A model generated the notes under the pieces. It saw nothing but the letters and a program-made list of their open reading frames with translations, did not search any database and was not told the DNA's origin. Shown in pieces: positions 45,326-54,358 of a stretch of DNA of 64,000 bases. The first letter of the stretch is position 1. Each line of letters begins with the position of its first letter. Origin of the DNA: Primorskyibacter aestuariivivens (GTDB lineage: Bacteria > Pseudomonadota > Alphaproteobacteria > Rhodobacterales > Rhodobacteraceae); NCBI RefSeq assembly GCF_028023675.1, contig NZ_JAQIOZ010000007.1:62001-126000 (forward strand). Direction: 5' to 3'. The position numbers were made by a program, and so were the translations under genes.

Positions 45326-46333
45326 TCAGCCGCCGGTGTGGCTCATATGGCGCGAGACCTGCCCGTCTGCGCGCTGGCGCGAATAGTCGAAATCATGCCC
45401 CTTGGGTTTCAGCGCGATAGCGGCGCGGATGGCCTCTTCGAGCGGTGCGTTGCTGTCGGGATGATTGCGCAGCGCGGCGCGCAGGTCGGCATTATCTTCT
45501 TGCCCGAGGCACATGAAGAGCTCCCCGGTGCAGGTCAGCCGCACGCGGTTGCAGCTTTCGCAGAAATTATGCGTCAGCGGCGTGATGAAACCGAGTTTCT
45601 GGCCGGTTTCTTCCAACCGCACGTAACGCGCCGGGCCGCCGGTGCGTTCCGGCAAGTCGGTCAGGGTGAAACGCTCGCGCAGCTGGTCGCGCAGGTCTTC
45701 GAGCGACCAGTATTGGCCGACCCGGTCCTCATTGCCCAGATCGCCCATCGGCATGACCTCGATAAAGGTCAGGTCCATGTCGCGCGAGGCGCACCAGTCT
45801 GTGAGGGTGAATAGCTCATCCTCGTTGAAGCCCTTGAGCGCGACAGTGTTGATCTTGACCCGGAGCCCGGCCTTTTGCGCCGCATCGATGCCGCGCAGCA
45901 CCTGCGGCAGGCGGCCCCAGCGGGTGACGCGGGCGAATTTTTCTTCGTCCAGCGTGTCGAGCGAAATGTTCACACGGCGCACGCCCGCGGCATAAAGATC
46001 GTCGGCAAAGCGTTCCAACTGGCTGCCATTGGTGGTCAGCGTCAGTTCTTGCAAAGCGCCGCTGTCGAGATGGCGGGTCATGGCGTGGAAGAATGTCATG
46101 ATGTCCCGGCGCACCAGCGGTTCGCCGCCGGTGATGCGCAGCTTTTCCACCCCGAGCCCGATGAAGGTGGTGCACATGCGATCCAGCTCTTCCAGTGTCA
46201 GAAGCTCTTTCTTGGGCAGGAAGGTCATGTTTTCCGCCATGCAATAGACACAGCGGAAATCGCAACGGTCCGTGACGGAGACGCGAAGGTAAGAGATCGG
46301 GCGGGCGAACGGGTCGATCAGTTTCGGTGTCAT
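45326..46333 (-). CDS. moaA: GTP 3',8-cyclase MoaA
   Basis: A radical-SAM enzyme starting molybdenum cofactor synthesis: it rearranges GTP to 3',8-cyclo-dihydro-GTP. The SAM cluster cysteines are C24, C28 and C31 ([11 protein letters not shown]). The second C-terminal cluster is in [14 protein letters not shown]. The functional C-terminal Gly-Gly (SHTGG) is intact. 335 residues, normal. ATG 46333 is chosen by homology to the usual [10 protein letters not shown]-like start, though its ribosome-binding site is weak. No other moa gene is adjacent. Confidence 0.96.
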   Translation of the reverse strand: MTPKLIDPFARPISYLRVSVTDRCDFRCVYCMAENMTFLPKKELLTLEELDRMCTTFIGLGVEKLRITGGEPLVRRDIMTFFHAMTRHLDSGALQELTLTTNGSQLERFADDLYAAGVRRVNISLDTLDEEKFARVTRWGRLPQVLRGIDAAQKAGLRVKINTVALKGFNEDELFTLTDWCASRDMDLTFIEVMPMGDLGNEDRVGQYWSLEDLRDQLRERFTLTDLPERTGGPARYVRLEETGQKLGFITPLTHNFCESCNRVRLTCTGELFMCLGQEDNADLRAALRNHPDSNAPLEEAIRAAIALKPKGHDFDYSRQRADGQVSRHMSHTGG

Positions 46334-46416
46334 GGTGCAGAACCTAGGTGGCAGGACCCTGCCGGGCAAGGGGAATGTGACATTGACGGCACCGACCAAA
46401 GGCGTAGGGTCGGGAC

Positions 46417-46923
46417 ATGAAAAAGGTCAATCTTCTCTTCGCCTGTGTGCTTGCGACAGCGGCTCTGACCGGATGTGGATCGGTGCCCGACATGTTCTCG
46501 GGCGCGGATCGCCCAAATGCGGCCGCCCCCGGGCCAGAGGATATGCGCCCCCGGTCTCGCCCGGGCGAAGACGCGCGCACCCCGCCCGCCGAGGCCAAAA
46601 GCGCCGAGGAGTTCGACACAACGACCGCCGAAGAGCGGGCTGCCGCCGCCGCGGTTCCCGAACCGGCGGGCGAAGTGGCCCTTGGGCGCACGGTTGCGTC
46701 GCTTGGGGATCCCGCGCGCCCCGGTTTCTGGCTGGAAACACCGCTTGTGGATGCGCCCGCCAAGGGCCGGGTGGAATATCCCGAGAGCGGGAAATCGGCG
46801 CAGGTTGACCTTATCCCGATCGCGGGCGAGGCGACGGCCGGCAGCCGGATCTCATTGGCGGCCATGCGTCTGATTGATGCCCCGCTGACCGAATTGCCGA
46901 CGCTTCTGGTCTTCAGAAACTGA
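46417..46923 (+). CDS. Hypothetical lipoprotein
   Basis: A 168-residue protein with a lipoprotein signal: [19 protein letters not shown], lipobox LTGC with the lipidated Cys at 20. A long Pro/Ala/Glu-rich, probably disordered region follows (about 30-85). A small domain at about 88-168 has GFWLETPLV and [24 protein letters not shown]. No known function. Relatives in this family of bacteria are, as I recall, sometimes labelled galactarate dehydratase without basis. Its end overlaps the convergent AlkD-like gene by 11 nt. Confidence 0.82.
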   Translation: MKKVNLLFACVLATAALTGCGSVPDMFSGADRPNAAAPGPEDMRPRSRPGEDARTPPAEAKSAEEFDTTTAEERAAAAAVPEPAGEVALGRTVASLGDPARPGFWLETPLVDAPAKGRVEYPESGKSAQVDLIPIAGEATAGSRISLAAMRLIDAPLTELPTLLVFRN

Positions 46924-47593
46924 GGTACTTGCCCGCCTCGCGCGGGGCAAAGGGTTTGAGCCGCGCGCCATATTGGTCAAGAAAAGCGTGGCTGCGCGCG
47001 GGATCATGTTTCGACAGGTCGCGCAGCCACCAGGCCACGGCTTTCTGAATGAACCAGTCCCGATCCTCGACATAGCCCGCGGCCCAGCCAAGGATACGGT
47101 CCCGCCGGGCGAGATCTTCGGGCTTGGGATGAGCGATCTTGGCCCATGGCAGTGTGATGACCAGCGCGGCACGTCGTGTCCACATGTGATCCGCGGTGGT
47201 CCAGCTTTCCACCGTATCGAGGCGTGTCGGATCGGCGGTGAGCCGCCGTTGCCCGGCCATGCAGACGTGATCGGCAATCGCCCAGGCGTCAAACTCCGGC
47301 ACCCAGCTTTGGATCAACGTCCAGACGGCATCATCGGGCCGCAGACGCGCCTGTGTCAGAAGTTTCGCGGCGGCGATCCGGGCCTCGTGAATGTCGGTCT
47401 TCCACAGCCTGTCGGCCAGTGTCACCCGTTCTGCAAGGCTCAGGTCGCGCCGCCAGTCACGGGTCAGATCGTTGAGCACCGGGTTCGGCACGCCAAGATA
47501 GCTGCGCGGCGCCTTGTGGTAAGCTGCCGAGCTTTCGGCGCGGCCGGGCTCGATATGGCGGCGCATCTGTTCAAGGGCGGTGTCCGGGGTCAT
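46913..47593 (-). CDS. DNA alkylation repair protein, AlkD-like
   Basis: A 226-residue HEAT-like-repeat protein of the AlkC/AlkD family of DNA glycosylases that remove bulky alkylated bases. Family landmarks are YLGVPNPVLNDLTRDW near residue 32, LIQSWVPEFDAWAIADHVC near 92-110, MWTRRAALVITLPWAK and DRDWFIQKAVAWWLRDLSKHDP near 178-200. ATG 47593 gives MTPDTALEQMRRHI. The longer frame to 47758 crosses the upstream gene and is rejected. It ends 11 nt inside the lipoprotein gene on the other strand. Confidence 0.9.
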   Translation of the reverse strand: MTPDTALEQMRRHIEPGRAESSAAYHKAPRSYLGVPNPVLNDLTRDWRRDLSLAERVTLADRLWKTDIHEARIAAAKLLTQARLRPDDAVWTLIQSWVPEFDAWAIADHVCMAGQRRLTADPTRLDTVESWTTADHMWTRRAALVITLPWAKIAHPKPEDLARRDRILGWAAGYVEDRDWFIQKAVAWWLRDLSKHDPARSHAFLDQYGARLKPFAPREAGKYLSF

Positions 47594-47603
47594 GAAGGGC
47601 CTG

Positions 47604-48767
47604 TCACGGTTGCGATGACAGGCTGCTATCCTCGCGCGCCAGCCGTTGCAACCATCGCGGCCGCGTCCAGCGCTTCTGGTAGATCGGGTATTCCAGCTTC
47701 CGGTAGCTCCACTCCGCCAGCGCGATGGTGAGGGGCAGGCCAATGAACAGCACCACATTGGCTATCATCGGGTTTTGCAGCGCGTCCTCGTATCCGCCCG
47801 ATTGCAGCAACTCGGGCTGCAGGCGGGTCACAACGCGGGCGGCCTGCGACAGGATCCACCAGACCGCCGAATGGATCATGTAGATGCCAAAACTGATCGT
47901 GCCAAGACGCACAAGATACCGGTTGCCCAATAGGCGCTTGAACGCGGTGTCATCTGGCGACGTAAAGAGCGCCAGCAGCAGGAAAAAGAAGACCGAGGTA
48001 AAGAACACCGCGCGCCCGTCCATGAAGGGCCAGGCCTTGCTGGTCAGGATCACTGCCGTCAGGATCACTGCCAGATTGGCCAGCCGGGCCGAACAGCGCA
48101 CGCGTTCAGCGGTAACCAGATGCGCCAGCAACACGCCAAGGAAAAACCCCCAGAGACAGCGAGCCATACCGTGATAGGCGCTCATGTCGTGATTGGCGAG
48201 AAAGACAAAAGCGGAAAAGGCGATCAGCCCGCAGATGCTCAGGAAACGGGCGGGGTGATGGCGGAAGATCAAGGCCAGAAGCGCAAAGATCAGGTAGGTC
48301 CAGAACTCGGCTGCGATGGACCATGCGGGTTTGTTCCAGCTCAGGTTTTCGACCAGCAGCACATTGGTAAAGAAGAGGTTGTGTAGCAGCGTGGTGGCGT
48401 TGTTTTCGGCAAAAGCGGGCGTATCGGCCGCGATCCCTAGCCATGTGGTGCCGGCCAGCTTCACCAGTTCGAGTGCAAAGAACACCCCCAGCATGACCAG
48501 ATGCAGCGGGTAGACGCGCAGGAACCGACCATAGAGAAAATCCCCCACGCCCAACGCTGTCCGCACCTGCGCCTGAAAGGCCATGGTGATTACACAGCCT
48601 GAGAGGATGAAGAAGAAATCCAGCATCATCCAGGCATTGTTGACAAGGTTATTGTCGATCAGCCAGGAATCCCCGCCCAGATGGTAGATCACGATCACCA
48701 TCGCAGCGAGACCTCGCAGGGATTCGAAATAGGCGATCCTTTGGCGTGTCGCGGATCGGTGGGACAT
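47604..48767 (-). CDS. Membrane O-acyltransferase (acyltransferase_3/OafA family)
   Basis: A 387-residue integral membrane protein with about ten hydrophobic helices. The family start RIAYFESLRGLAAMVIVIYHLGGDS contains the conserved R and catalytic-type His (about residues 18-27). LDFFFILSGCVITM follows near 50. Such proteins O-acetylate surface polysaccharides or lipids. It lies downstream of glmU-glmS on the same strand (124-nt gap), so a link to amino-sugar envelope polymers is possible but unproven. Confidence 0.9.
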   Translation of the reverse strand: MSHRSATRQRIAYFESLRGLAAMVIVIYHLGGDSWLIDNNLVNNAWMMLDFFFILSGCVITMAFQAQVRTALGVGDFLYGRFLRVYPLHLVMLGVFFALELVKLAGTTWLGIAADTPAFAENNATTLLHNLFFTNVLLVENLSWNKPAWSIAAEFWTYLIFALLALIFRHHPARFLSICGLIAFSAFVFLANHDMSAYHGMARCLWGFFLGVLLAHLVTAERVRCSARLANLAVILTAVILTSKAWPFMDGRAVFFTSVFFFLLLALFTSPDDTAFKRLLGNRYLVRLGTISFGIYMIHSAVWWILSQAARVVTRLQPELLQSGGYEDALQNPMIANVVLFIGLPLTIALAEWSYRKLEYPIYQKRWTRPRWLQRLAREDSSLSSQP

Positions 48768-48891
48768 GGGGCAGCTCCATCACACCGGTTTGGACCCGGG
48801 CTACGGATGCTGCGTGGCGAAAACCTGTCAAATTTGCGGCAAATTCGTGGCAATTACCGTTGGGTAAGGTGACCGCGCGGCGCCAGTGGTA

Positions 48892-50715
48892 TTATTCCAC
48901 CGTGACCGACTTGGCGAGATTGCGCGGTTGGTCCACATCCGTGCCCTTGGTGACCGCCGTGTGATAGGCCAGAAGCTGCGCCGGAATGGCGTAGAGCATT
49001 GGCGTCAGGGCCTCGGGCACGGTGGGCAGGGCGAGCGAATGCCAGACCTCTGCGCCGCTTTGCTTTTCGCCTGCGGCATCGGTGATCAACACAACGCGTC
49101 CGCCGCGCGCCATGACCTCCTGCATGTTCGAAACGGTCTTGTCATAGAGCGAGTCGCAGGGCGCCATCACCACCACCGGAACCGCCGGGTCGATCAGCGC
49201 AATCGGGCCGTGTTTCAGCTCTCCCGACGCATAAGCTTCGGCGTGTATGTAGCTGATTTCCTTTAGCTTCAACGCGCCTTCAAGCGCGAGAGGATACATC
49301 AGCCCCCGGCCCAGGAAAAGCACATCGCGCGCCTCGGCCAGATCGACTGAAATGTCATGCAGCGCATCCGACAGGGTCAGCGCATCCTGGATCTGCCCCG
49401 GCAGGGCGCGCAGCGACGACAGGTGATCGGCCAGCGCCTCATCACTCAATGCGCCGCGATCATGGGCGGCCTTGAGCGCCAGCAGGAAGAGCACCGTCAA
49501 CTGACAGGAAAACGCCTTGGTCGAGGCGACGCCAATCTCAACTCCGGCATGGATGGGCAGGGCCACATCGCTTTCGCGGGCAATGGAGCTTTCGGGGACA
49601 TTAACCACGGACAAGATGCTGTCGGCCTTGTCCCGCATGTAGCGCAGGGCCGCCAGCGTGTCGGCGGTTTCGCCGGACTGGCTGACGAAAAGCGCGGCTG
49701 TGCGTGGCGAAACGGGCGGTTCGCGGTAGCGGAATTCCGATGCGATATCGACCTCGACAGGGAGGCGCGCGATCTGTTCGAACCAGTATTTCGCGGTCAG
49801 GCAGGCGTAATAGGCCGTGCCGCAGGCCACCATGGTCAGCCGCTCGATCCCGGTGAAGTCCGGCAGGCCCTCGGGCATGGTGATCCGGTCGCCCCGGTCC
49901 GGGACATAGGCGCTGATGGCGGTCTGGATTACCGCGGGCTGCTCGGCGATCTCTTTGGCCATGTAGTGTTTGTAGCCGCTCTTGTCCGCCGTCATGCTGC
50001 CCAGATCGACGGTCTTGACCGGGCGATTGGCCAGCCTCCCGTCGCTGTCGCGGATCTCGACCGATGTGCGGGTGATCACCGCGCGGTCGCCCTCGTCCAG
50101 ATAGGTGATCCGGTTGGTGAGCGGCGACAGCGCAATGGCGTCGGACCCCACATACATTTCCCCCTCGCCATGCCCGATGGCCAGCGGCGAGCCTTTGCGC
50201 GCGGCGACCAGCAGGTCTGCTTCGCCGTCGAACAGGAAGGCCAGCGCAAAGGCCCCTTCCAACCGGTCCAGCGTGGCATAGGCGGCCTCGACCGGGGGCA
50301 GGCCCTGATCCAGATAATGCCGGGTCAGGAGCGCCACGGTTTCCGTGTCCGTATCGGTCTCACAGGTCAGCCCGGCAGCGCTCAGCTCTTCGCGCAGCTC
50401 GCGGAAATTCTCGATGATGCCGTTATGCACGACCGCCACGTCGCCGGCACGGTGCGGGTGGGCATTGGTCTCGGTTGGGGCGCCATGGGTGGCCCAGCGG
50501 GTATGGCCGATCCCGGATTTGCCCGCGAGCGGTTCATGCACCAGCTTGTCGCTCAGATTGACCAGCTTGCCCACCGCGCGGCGGCGACCCAGATGGCCGT
50601 CATGGATCGTCGCAATTCCGGCGCTGTCATAGCCGCGATATTCCAGCCGTTTCAGCGCCTCGACAAGGATCGGAGCGGCCTCGTTATGGCCGAGATACCC
50701 AACAATACCGCACAT
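48892..50715 (-). CDS. glmS: Glutamine--fructose-6-phosphate aminotransferase
   Basis: GlmS makes glucosamine-6-phosphate from fructose-6-phosphate and glutamine, the first step to UDP-GlcNAc for peptidoglycan and LPS. The N-terminal glutaminase has the nucleophile Cys right after the initiator (MCGIVGYLG). Two SIS isomerase domains follow (LFVSQSGETADTLAALR near 347-363; ELKHGPIALIDP near 497-508). 607 residues, full length. Its ATG overlaps the glmU stop by one base (TAATG), so the genes are coupled. No glmS ribozyme is expected or seen. Confidence 0.98.
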   Translation of the reverse strand: MCGIVGYLGHNEAAPILVEALKRLEYRGYDSAGIATIHDGHLGRRRAVGKLVNLSDKLVHEPLAGKSGIGHTRWATHGAPTETNAHPHRAGDVAVVHNGIIENFRELREELSAAGLTCETDTDTETVALLTRHYLDQGLPPVEAAYATLDRLEGAFALAFLFDGEADLLVAARKGSPLAIGHGEGEMYVGSDAIALSPLTNRITYLDEGDRAVITRTSVEIRDSDGRLANRPVKTVDLGSMTADKSGYKHYMAKEIAEQPAVIQTAISAYVPDRGDRITMPEGLPDFTGIERLTMVACGTAYYACLTAKYWFEQIARLPVEVDIASEFRYREPPVSPRTAALFVSQSGETADTLAALRYMRDKADSILSVVNVPESSIARESDVALPIHAGVEIGVASTKAFSCQLTVLFLLALKAAHDRGALSDEALADHLSSLRALPGQIQDALTLSDALHDISVDLAEARDVLFLGRGLMYPLALEGALKLKEISYIHAEAYASGELKHGPIALIDPAVPVVVMAPCDSLYDKTVSNMQEVMARGGRVVLITDAAGEKQSGAEVWHSLALPTVPEALTPMLYAIPAQLLAYHTAVTKGTDVDQPRNLAKSVTVE

Positions 50716-52070
50716 TAAGACTGCTCCTTGGCCTTACGGGCCTTTTTTGATTTTAGCATATCGAACATTTTGCGCGCCAGGCCCTCACGATTGGTCTGGT
50801 TGGCACGCGCCATGGCCAACGCGCCCTCGGGCACGTCGCGCGTGACCACGGTGCCGCTTGCGGTCATGGCCTCATCGCCCACGGTGACGGGCGCGACCAG
50901 CATGGTGTTCGAGCCGATGAAGGCACGCGCGCCAATGGTGGTGCGGTGCTTGAATACGCCGTCATAATTGCAGGTGATGGTGCCCGCGCCGATGTTCGTC
51001 GCTTCGCCAACCGAGGCATCGCCCACATAGCTCAGGTGATTGACCTTGGCTCTCGCCTCCAGCGTGGCGTTCTTGATCTCGACGAAATTGCCCACGCGTA
51101 CATCTTCAGACAGTTCCGCACCCGGGCGCAGACGCGCATAGGGGCCAACGATGGCCCCCCGGCTCACATGGCAGCCCTCCAGATGCGAAAAGGCGCGGAT
51201 CTGTGCGCCATTCTCGATGGTCACTCCGGGGCCGAAAACCACGTTGGGTTCGATCTCGGTATCCGGGCCGATATGGGTGTCATAGGCCAGGAAAACGGTT
51301 TCGGGGGCCGTGAGCGTGACGCCACTGTCCAGAAGCTCGGCACGGCGGGCCCGCTGAAACGCGGCTTCGGCGGCGGCCAGATCGGCGCGGGAATTCACGC
51401 CCATGGTCTCGGCTTCGTCACAGGTCACGGCGGTGGCCGAAAGCCCGTCTGTCCGCGCCAGCCCGACAATGTCGGTCAGGTAATATTCGCCTGACGCGTT
51501 GTCATTATCCACCTTGTCCAAGAGCGCAAACAGCGTCTCGGCGCTGGCCGCGACAACGCCGGAATTGCACAGGGTGATAGCGCGCTGCGCCTTGGTGGCG
51601 TCCTTGAATTCAACGATCTTGTGCAGCGCGTCGCCCTGCATCACCAACCGCCCGTATTTGCCCGGATCGGCGGCCTCGAACCCGAGAACGACCACATCAT
51701 GCGAGGCCCGCGCCTCGGCCATTTTCGCAAGCGTTTCCGGGCGGATAAAGGGCGTGTCGCCATAAAGCACGATCACATCGCCGGTGAACCCGGCCAGCGC
51801 ATCACGCGCATGTTGCACCGCATGCCCGGTGCCAAGCTGTTCGGCCTGCACGACACAGATCGCAGCCTCGTCATGGTCGCGCGCCACGGCTTCCACCGCC
51901 TCTGCGCCATGGCCGGTGACAATCACCGTGCGCTCCGGTTCAAGCTCTGCCCCCGAGCGCATCGCGTGGATCAACAGCGGCGCATGGGCCACCTTGTGCA
52001 GGACCTTGGGCAGGTCGGAGCGCATCCGCGTGCCTTTGCCAGCGGCCAGGATGACCAGTGCAGTGCTCAT
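50715..52070 (-). CDS. glmU: Bifunctional UDP-GlcNAc synthase GlmU
   Basis: A bifunctional enzyme: the C-terminal left-handed beta-helix acetylates glucosamine-1-phosphate and the N-terminal pyrophosphorylase makes UDP-GlcNAc. The pyrophosphorylase signature is LAAGKGTRMRSDLPK near 8-22. Hexapeptide repeats with the active site (HLSYVGDASVG, GTITCNYDGVFKH) are near 355-385. 451 residues, normal. ATG 52070 is preceded by AGAG. The upstream frame to 52385 runs through the phosphatase gene on the other strand and is rejected. It is the first gene of glmU-glmS. Confidence 0.98.
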   Translation of the reverse strand: MSTALVILAAGKGTRMRSDLPKVLHKVAHAPLLIHAMRSGAELEPERTVIVTGHGAEAVEAVARDHDEAAICVVQAEQLGTGHAVQHARDALAGFTGDVIVLYGDTPFIRPETLAKMAEARASHDVVVLGFEAADPGKYGRLVMQGDALHKIVEFKDATKAQRAITLCNSGVVAASAETLFALLDKVDNDNASGEYYLTDIVGLARTDGLSATAVTCDEAETMGVNSRADLAAAEAAFQRARRAELLDSGVTLTAPETVFLAYDTHIGPDTEIEPNVVFGPGVTIENGAQIRAFSHLEGCHVSRGAIVGPYARLRPGAELSEDVRVGNFVEIKNATLEARAKVNHLSYVGDASVGEATNIGAGTITCNYDGVFKHRTTIGARAFIGSNTMLVAPVTVGDEAMTASGTVVTRDVPEGALAMARANQTNREGLARKMFDMLKSKKARKAKEQS

Positions 52071-52179
52071 GTCGGTTTCTCTTTGTAATTGCCTCACGCC
52101 CGTTTTATCCGTCTGGGCCATAGCTGCAAGGCCGCTCGGCTCACGATGGATTGCGGTATGTGACAAAAGGGAGCGGCAG

Positions 52180-52845
52180 ATGCGCACGGTGATCTTTGAC
52201 CTTGATGGAACGCTGGCCGATACCAGCGGCGATCTGATCGCGGCGGCCAATGCCTGTTTCATCGCCATGGGCGAGGGCGCGCTTCTGGACCCGGCGCGCG
52301 ATGCGGGCACGGCGCTGCGCGGCGGGCGGGCGATGCTGACGCTGGGCATGTCGCGTCTGGGGCGCGCGGATGAGGTGAAGACCATTGATTTCTGGTATCC
52401 GCGTCTTCTGGAGGCCTATGACGGGGCGATTGACACCCACACGGTGCTCTATCCCGGCGCGATGGAGGCGGTGGCCGCGCTGGTCGCAGATGACGTGCGG
52501 GTGGGGATTTGCACCAACAAACCCGAAGGCTTGGCCGACAAGCTGTTGCGCTCACTGGGCGTGCGAGAGGCCTTCGGATCGCTCATCGGGGCCGATACGC
52601 TGCCCACGCGCAAACCTGATGCCGCGCCTTACGTGGCCTCGGTCGAGCGGGCGGGCGGCGCGGTGGACCGCTCCTGTCTGATCGGGGACAGCGTGACGGA
52701 TCGTGAAACCGCGCGCGCGGCGAGGGTGCCATCGGTATTGGTCACCTTTGGGCCATCGGGTGAAGATATGGCGGCGCTGGAGCCGGAGGTTCTGCTTGAG
52801 CGCTACGAGGATCTGCCGGGCGTGGTCGGGCGGCTTCTGGCGTGA
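52180..52845 (+). CDS. gph: HAD hydrolase, phosphoglycolate phosphatase type
   Basis: A 221-residue haloacid-dehalogenase-type phosphatase. Motif I is FDLDGTLADTSGD at 6-18 (nucleophile D8). Motif II is the Thr in GICTNKPEGL. Motif III/IV is the Lys in TRKPDAAPY and GDSVTDRETA. A helical cap lies at about 18-80. It is closest in style to Gph, which hydrolyses 2-phosphoglycolate from damaged DNA or Rubisco side reactions, but the substrate is not fixed by sequence. AAAAGGGAG precedes ATG 52180. It is divergent from glmU and followed by repeat copy 3. Confidence 0.85.
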   Translation: MRTVIFDLDGTLADTSGDLIAAANACFIAMGEGALLDPARDAGTALRGGRAMLTLGMSRLGRADEVKTIDFWYPRLLEAYDGAIDTHTVLYPGAMEAVAALVADDVRVGICTNKPEGLADKLLRSLGVREAFGSLIGADTLPTRKPDAAPYVASVERAGGAVDRSCLIGDSVTDRETARAARVPSVLVTFGPSGEDMAALEPEVLLERYEDLPGVVGRLLA

Positions 52846-52852
52846 GCGGTGA

Positions 52853-52877
52853 GGTGGGCAGAATTGCCCACCCTACG
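52853..52877 (+). repeat. Post-stop palindromic repeat, copy 3 (after gph)
   Basis: Perfect GGTGGGCA / TGCCCACC arms (8 bp), loop GAAT, then CTACG. It begins 7 nt after the gph stop. Its CTACG tail contains the stop codon of the convergent MmgE/PrpD gene, so it serves both 3' ends. Confidence 0.87.
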
Positions 52878-54177
52878 CTGGTGCGCTGAGGGTTGCGAAG
52901 AAATCTGCCGTTGGGGTGTCTTCCAGTCGGTCTATAGCTGCTTCGATTTCATCCGCGCGGGGCGTTCCCAAAACCGGATCGGCCAGCGCATGGTATTTGG
53001 CGCGCAACTCCGCCTCTGTTGGCGGGGCCTCGGCATCCCATTTCGGGGTGCGGTACTCGCCCTTCACCTCGCGCCCGTCAGTCAGATGAAGCGTCACCCG
53101 CGCCAGCCGCGTTGCGGGGAAGGGCGCATTGGCCTCATCCGTCTCGCGCATGATCAGAGAGTCGGAGAGCCGCAGCACCTCAGGATCACTCAGCGCCGCG
53201 CCGCTGAGCAGGTCGGGCCGGACCTCGCCATGCACGGCGGCCAGCGCACAGGGGAAAGAGGTGGAATATTGCGCCTCTTCGGTGCTGGCGGGTCGGCGTT
53301 TGGCAAGGCGGATCGCCTCGTGGAAAGTCTCGACCTCGATATGGGCGATATCCGACGCGTTGAGCCCATGGGCCGCGCGCAAAGCCAGCACCCCCTCGAC
53401 CGGGGCCTGCGCCCAGCGGCAGACCGGGTAGGGCTTGAAATACTGGTCCATGATGGCCCAATGCTGGCCCAGATCGGCCCAGAATTCCGGCGCCTCTTCC
53501 ACGGTGATCGCGGGCGCGCCGGTGAACCCGGCCTGTGCCAGCCCAACCGCCTCGACCCCGCACATCGCACCCCAGCCTGAGCCGTCCTTGAGCATCGTGG
53601 GATGGTCGATGCAGCGCATCATCTGGCTGCGCGGCCCGTGATATTCGGCGATGCCAAGCGCGTGGCGGGTCTGGTCCGGCGAGAGCCCCATAAGCCGCGC
53701 CCCGGTGGCGGCGGCGGTGACCGCACCCCAGGAGCCGGAGGTGTGATAATCCGGCACCGTACCATGCTGGGCGACCGAGGCGCGCGCGCCGAATTCGTAG
53801 CCCATCAGCAGCGCGTCCAGGAAATCAACACCGGATGCATCGCGGGACAGCGCAAAGCCCAGTGCGGCGGGCATCATCGGGCATCCGATATGCCCCTTGG
53901 CCGGGTTGAACCCGTCATGCCCGTCCAGCGCGTCGATGCTCATACCCAGCGCCAGCGCCAGCCCCGAGCCATTCACCCCGCGCCCGTCAAAGGGCAGGGG
54001 ATAGGGGCCGGGGCGCGTAAGGGCGGCATGGTTGCGGATAATGGCGCTGAGATCGGTGCCATGGCCGCCAATGGCAATGCCGGTCAGGTCCAGCAGGCAG
54101 AGCTTGGCCTGATCACGGACATGTTGCGGGGCGGTGTCCCAAAGCGGGGCGCGCAGGAAGGAAAGCGGATCGGTCAT
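52873..54177 (-). CDS. MmgE/PrpD family protein
   Basis: A 434-residue protein of the MmgE/PrpD fold (2-methylcitrate dehydratase, itaconate/aconitate decarboxylase, iminodisuccinate epimerase relatives). Landmarks are DLTGIAIGGHGTD near 30-42, DALDGHDGFNPAKGHIGCPMMPAALG near 82-107 with the active-site His region, and KPYPVCRWAQAPVEG near 245-260. The reaction is unknown. The usual prpC/prpB neighbours of methylcitrate dehydratase are absent, which argues against propionate use. It is divergent from the DegT-type aminotransferase across a palindrome-rich gap. The stop codon lies inside repeat copy 3. Confidence 0.88.
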   Translation of the reverse strand: MTDPLSFLRAPLWDTAPQHVRDQAKLCLLDLTGIAIGGHGTDLSAIIRNHAALTRPGPYPLPFDGRGVNGSGLALALGMSIDALDGHDGFNPAKGHIGCPMMPAALGFALSRDASGVDFLDALLMGYEFGARASVAQHGTVPDYHTSGSWGAVTAAATGARLMGLSPDQTRHALGIAEYHGPRSQMMRCIDHPTMLKDGSGWGAMCGVEAVGLAQAGFTGAPAITVEEAPEFWADLGQHWAIMDQYFKPYPVCRWAQAPVEGVLALRAAHGLNASDIAHIEVETFHEAIRLAKRRPASTEEAQYSTSFPCALAAVHGEVRPDLLSGAALSDPEVLRLSDSLIMRETDEANAPFPATRLARVTLHLTDGREVKGEYRTPKWDAEAPPTEAELRAKYHALADPVLGTPRADEIEAAIDRLEDTPTADFFATLSAPA

Positions 54178-54264
54178 ATGATCAGCTTAGCCCGGTCATC
54201 ACCACGTGGATGGGCGTTCGCGACATGTGCCGGGCGTCTGTTGTCGGAAACCGCGCGCAAAGTG

Positions 54265-54287
54265 CCGAAATCTTCAAAATATTTCGG
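54265..54287. promoter_or_regulatory. Inverted repeat A in the divergent MmgE/DegT region
   Basis: Perfect 7-bp arms CCGAAAT / ATTTCGG separated by 9 nt. It may bind the same regulator as the longer palindrome that starts two bases later, since both use CCGA...ATTTC-like half-sites. Confidence 0.4.
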
Positions 54288-54288
54288 T

Positions 54289-54311
54289 CCGATTTCATTG
54301 AATGAAATCGG
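54289..54311. promoter_or_regulatory. Palindrome B in the divergent MmgE/DegT region
   Basis: Perfect 10-bp arms CCGATTTCAT / ATGAAATCGG around TGA, 47 nt before the aminotransferase start and 111 nt before the MmgE/PrpD start. A strong candidate operator for a regulator controlling both genes. Confidence 0.55.
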
Positions 54312-54358
54312 TGTCGTGCCCGCTTGACCTTCGTCCAAACCCGCCGCAACGTGGATAT

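Noticed and set aside
45208-45420. A 70-codon plus-strand frame before moaA.
   Set aside because: Half of it is antisense to moaA, the middle is the large hairpin, and there is no family resemblance.
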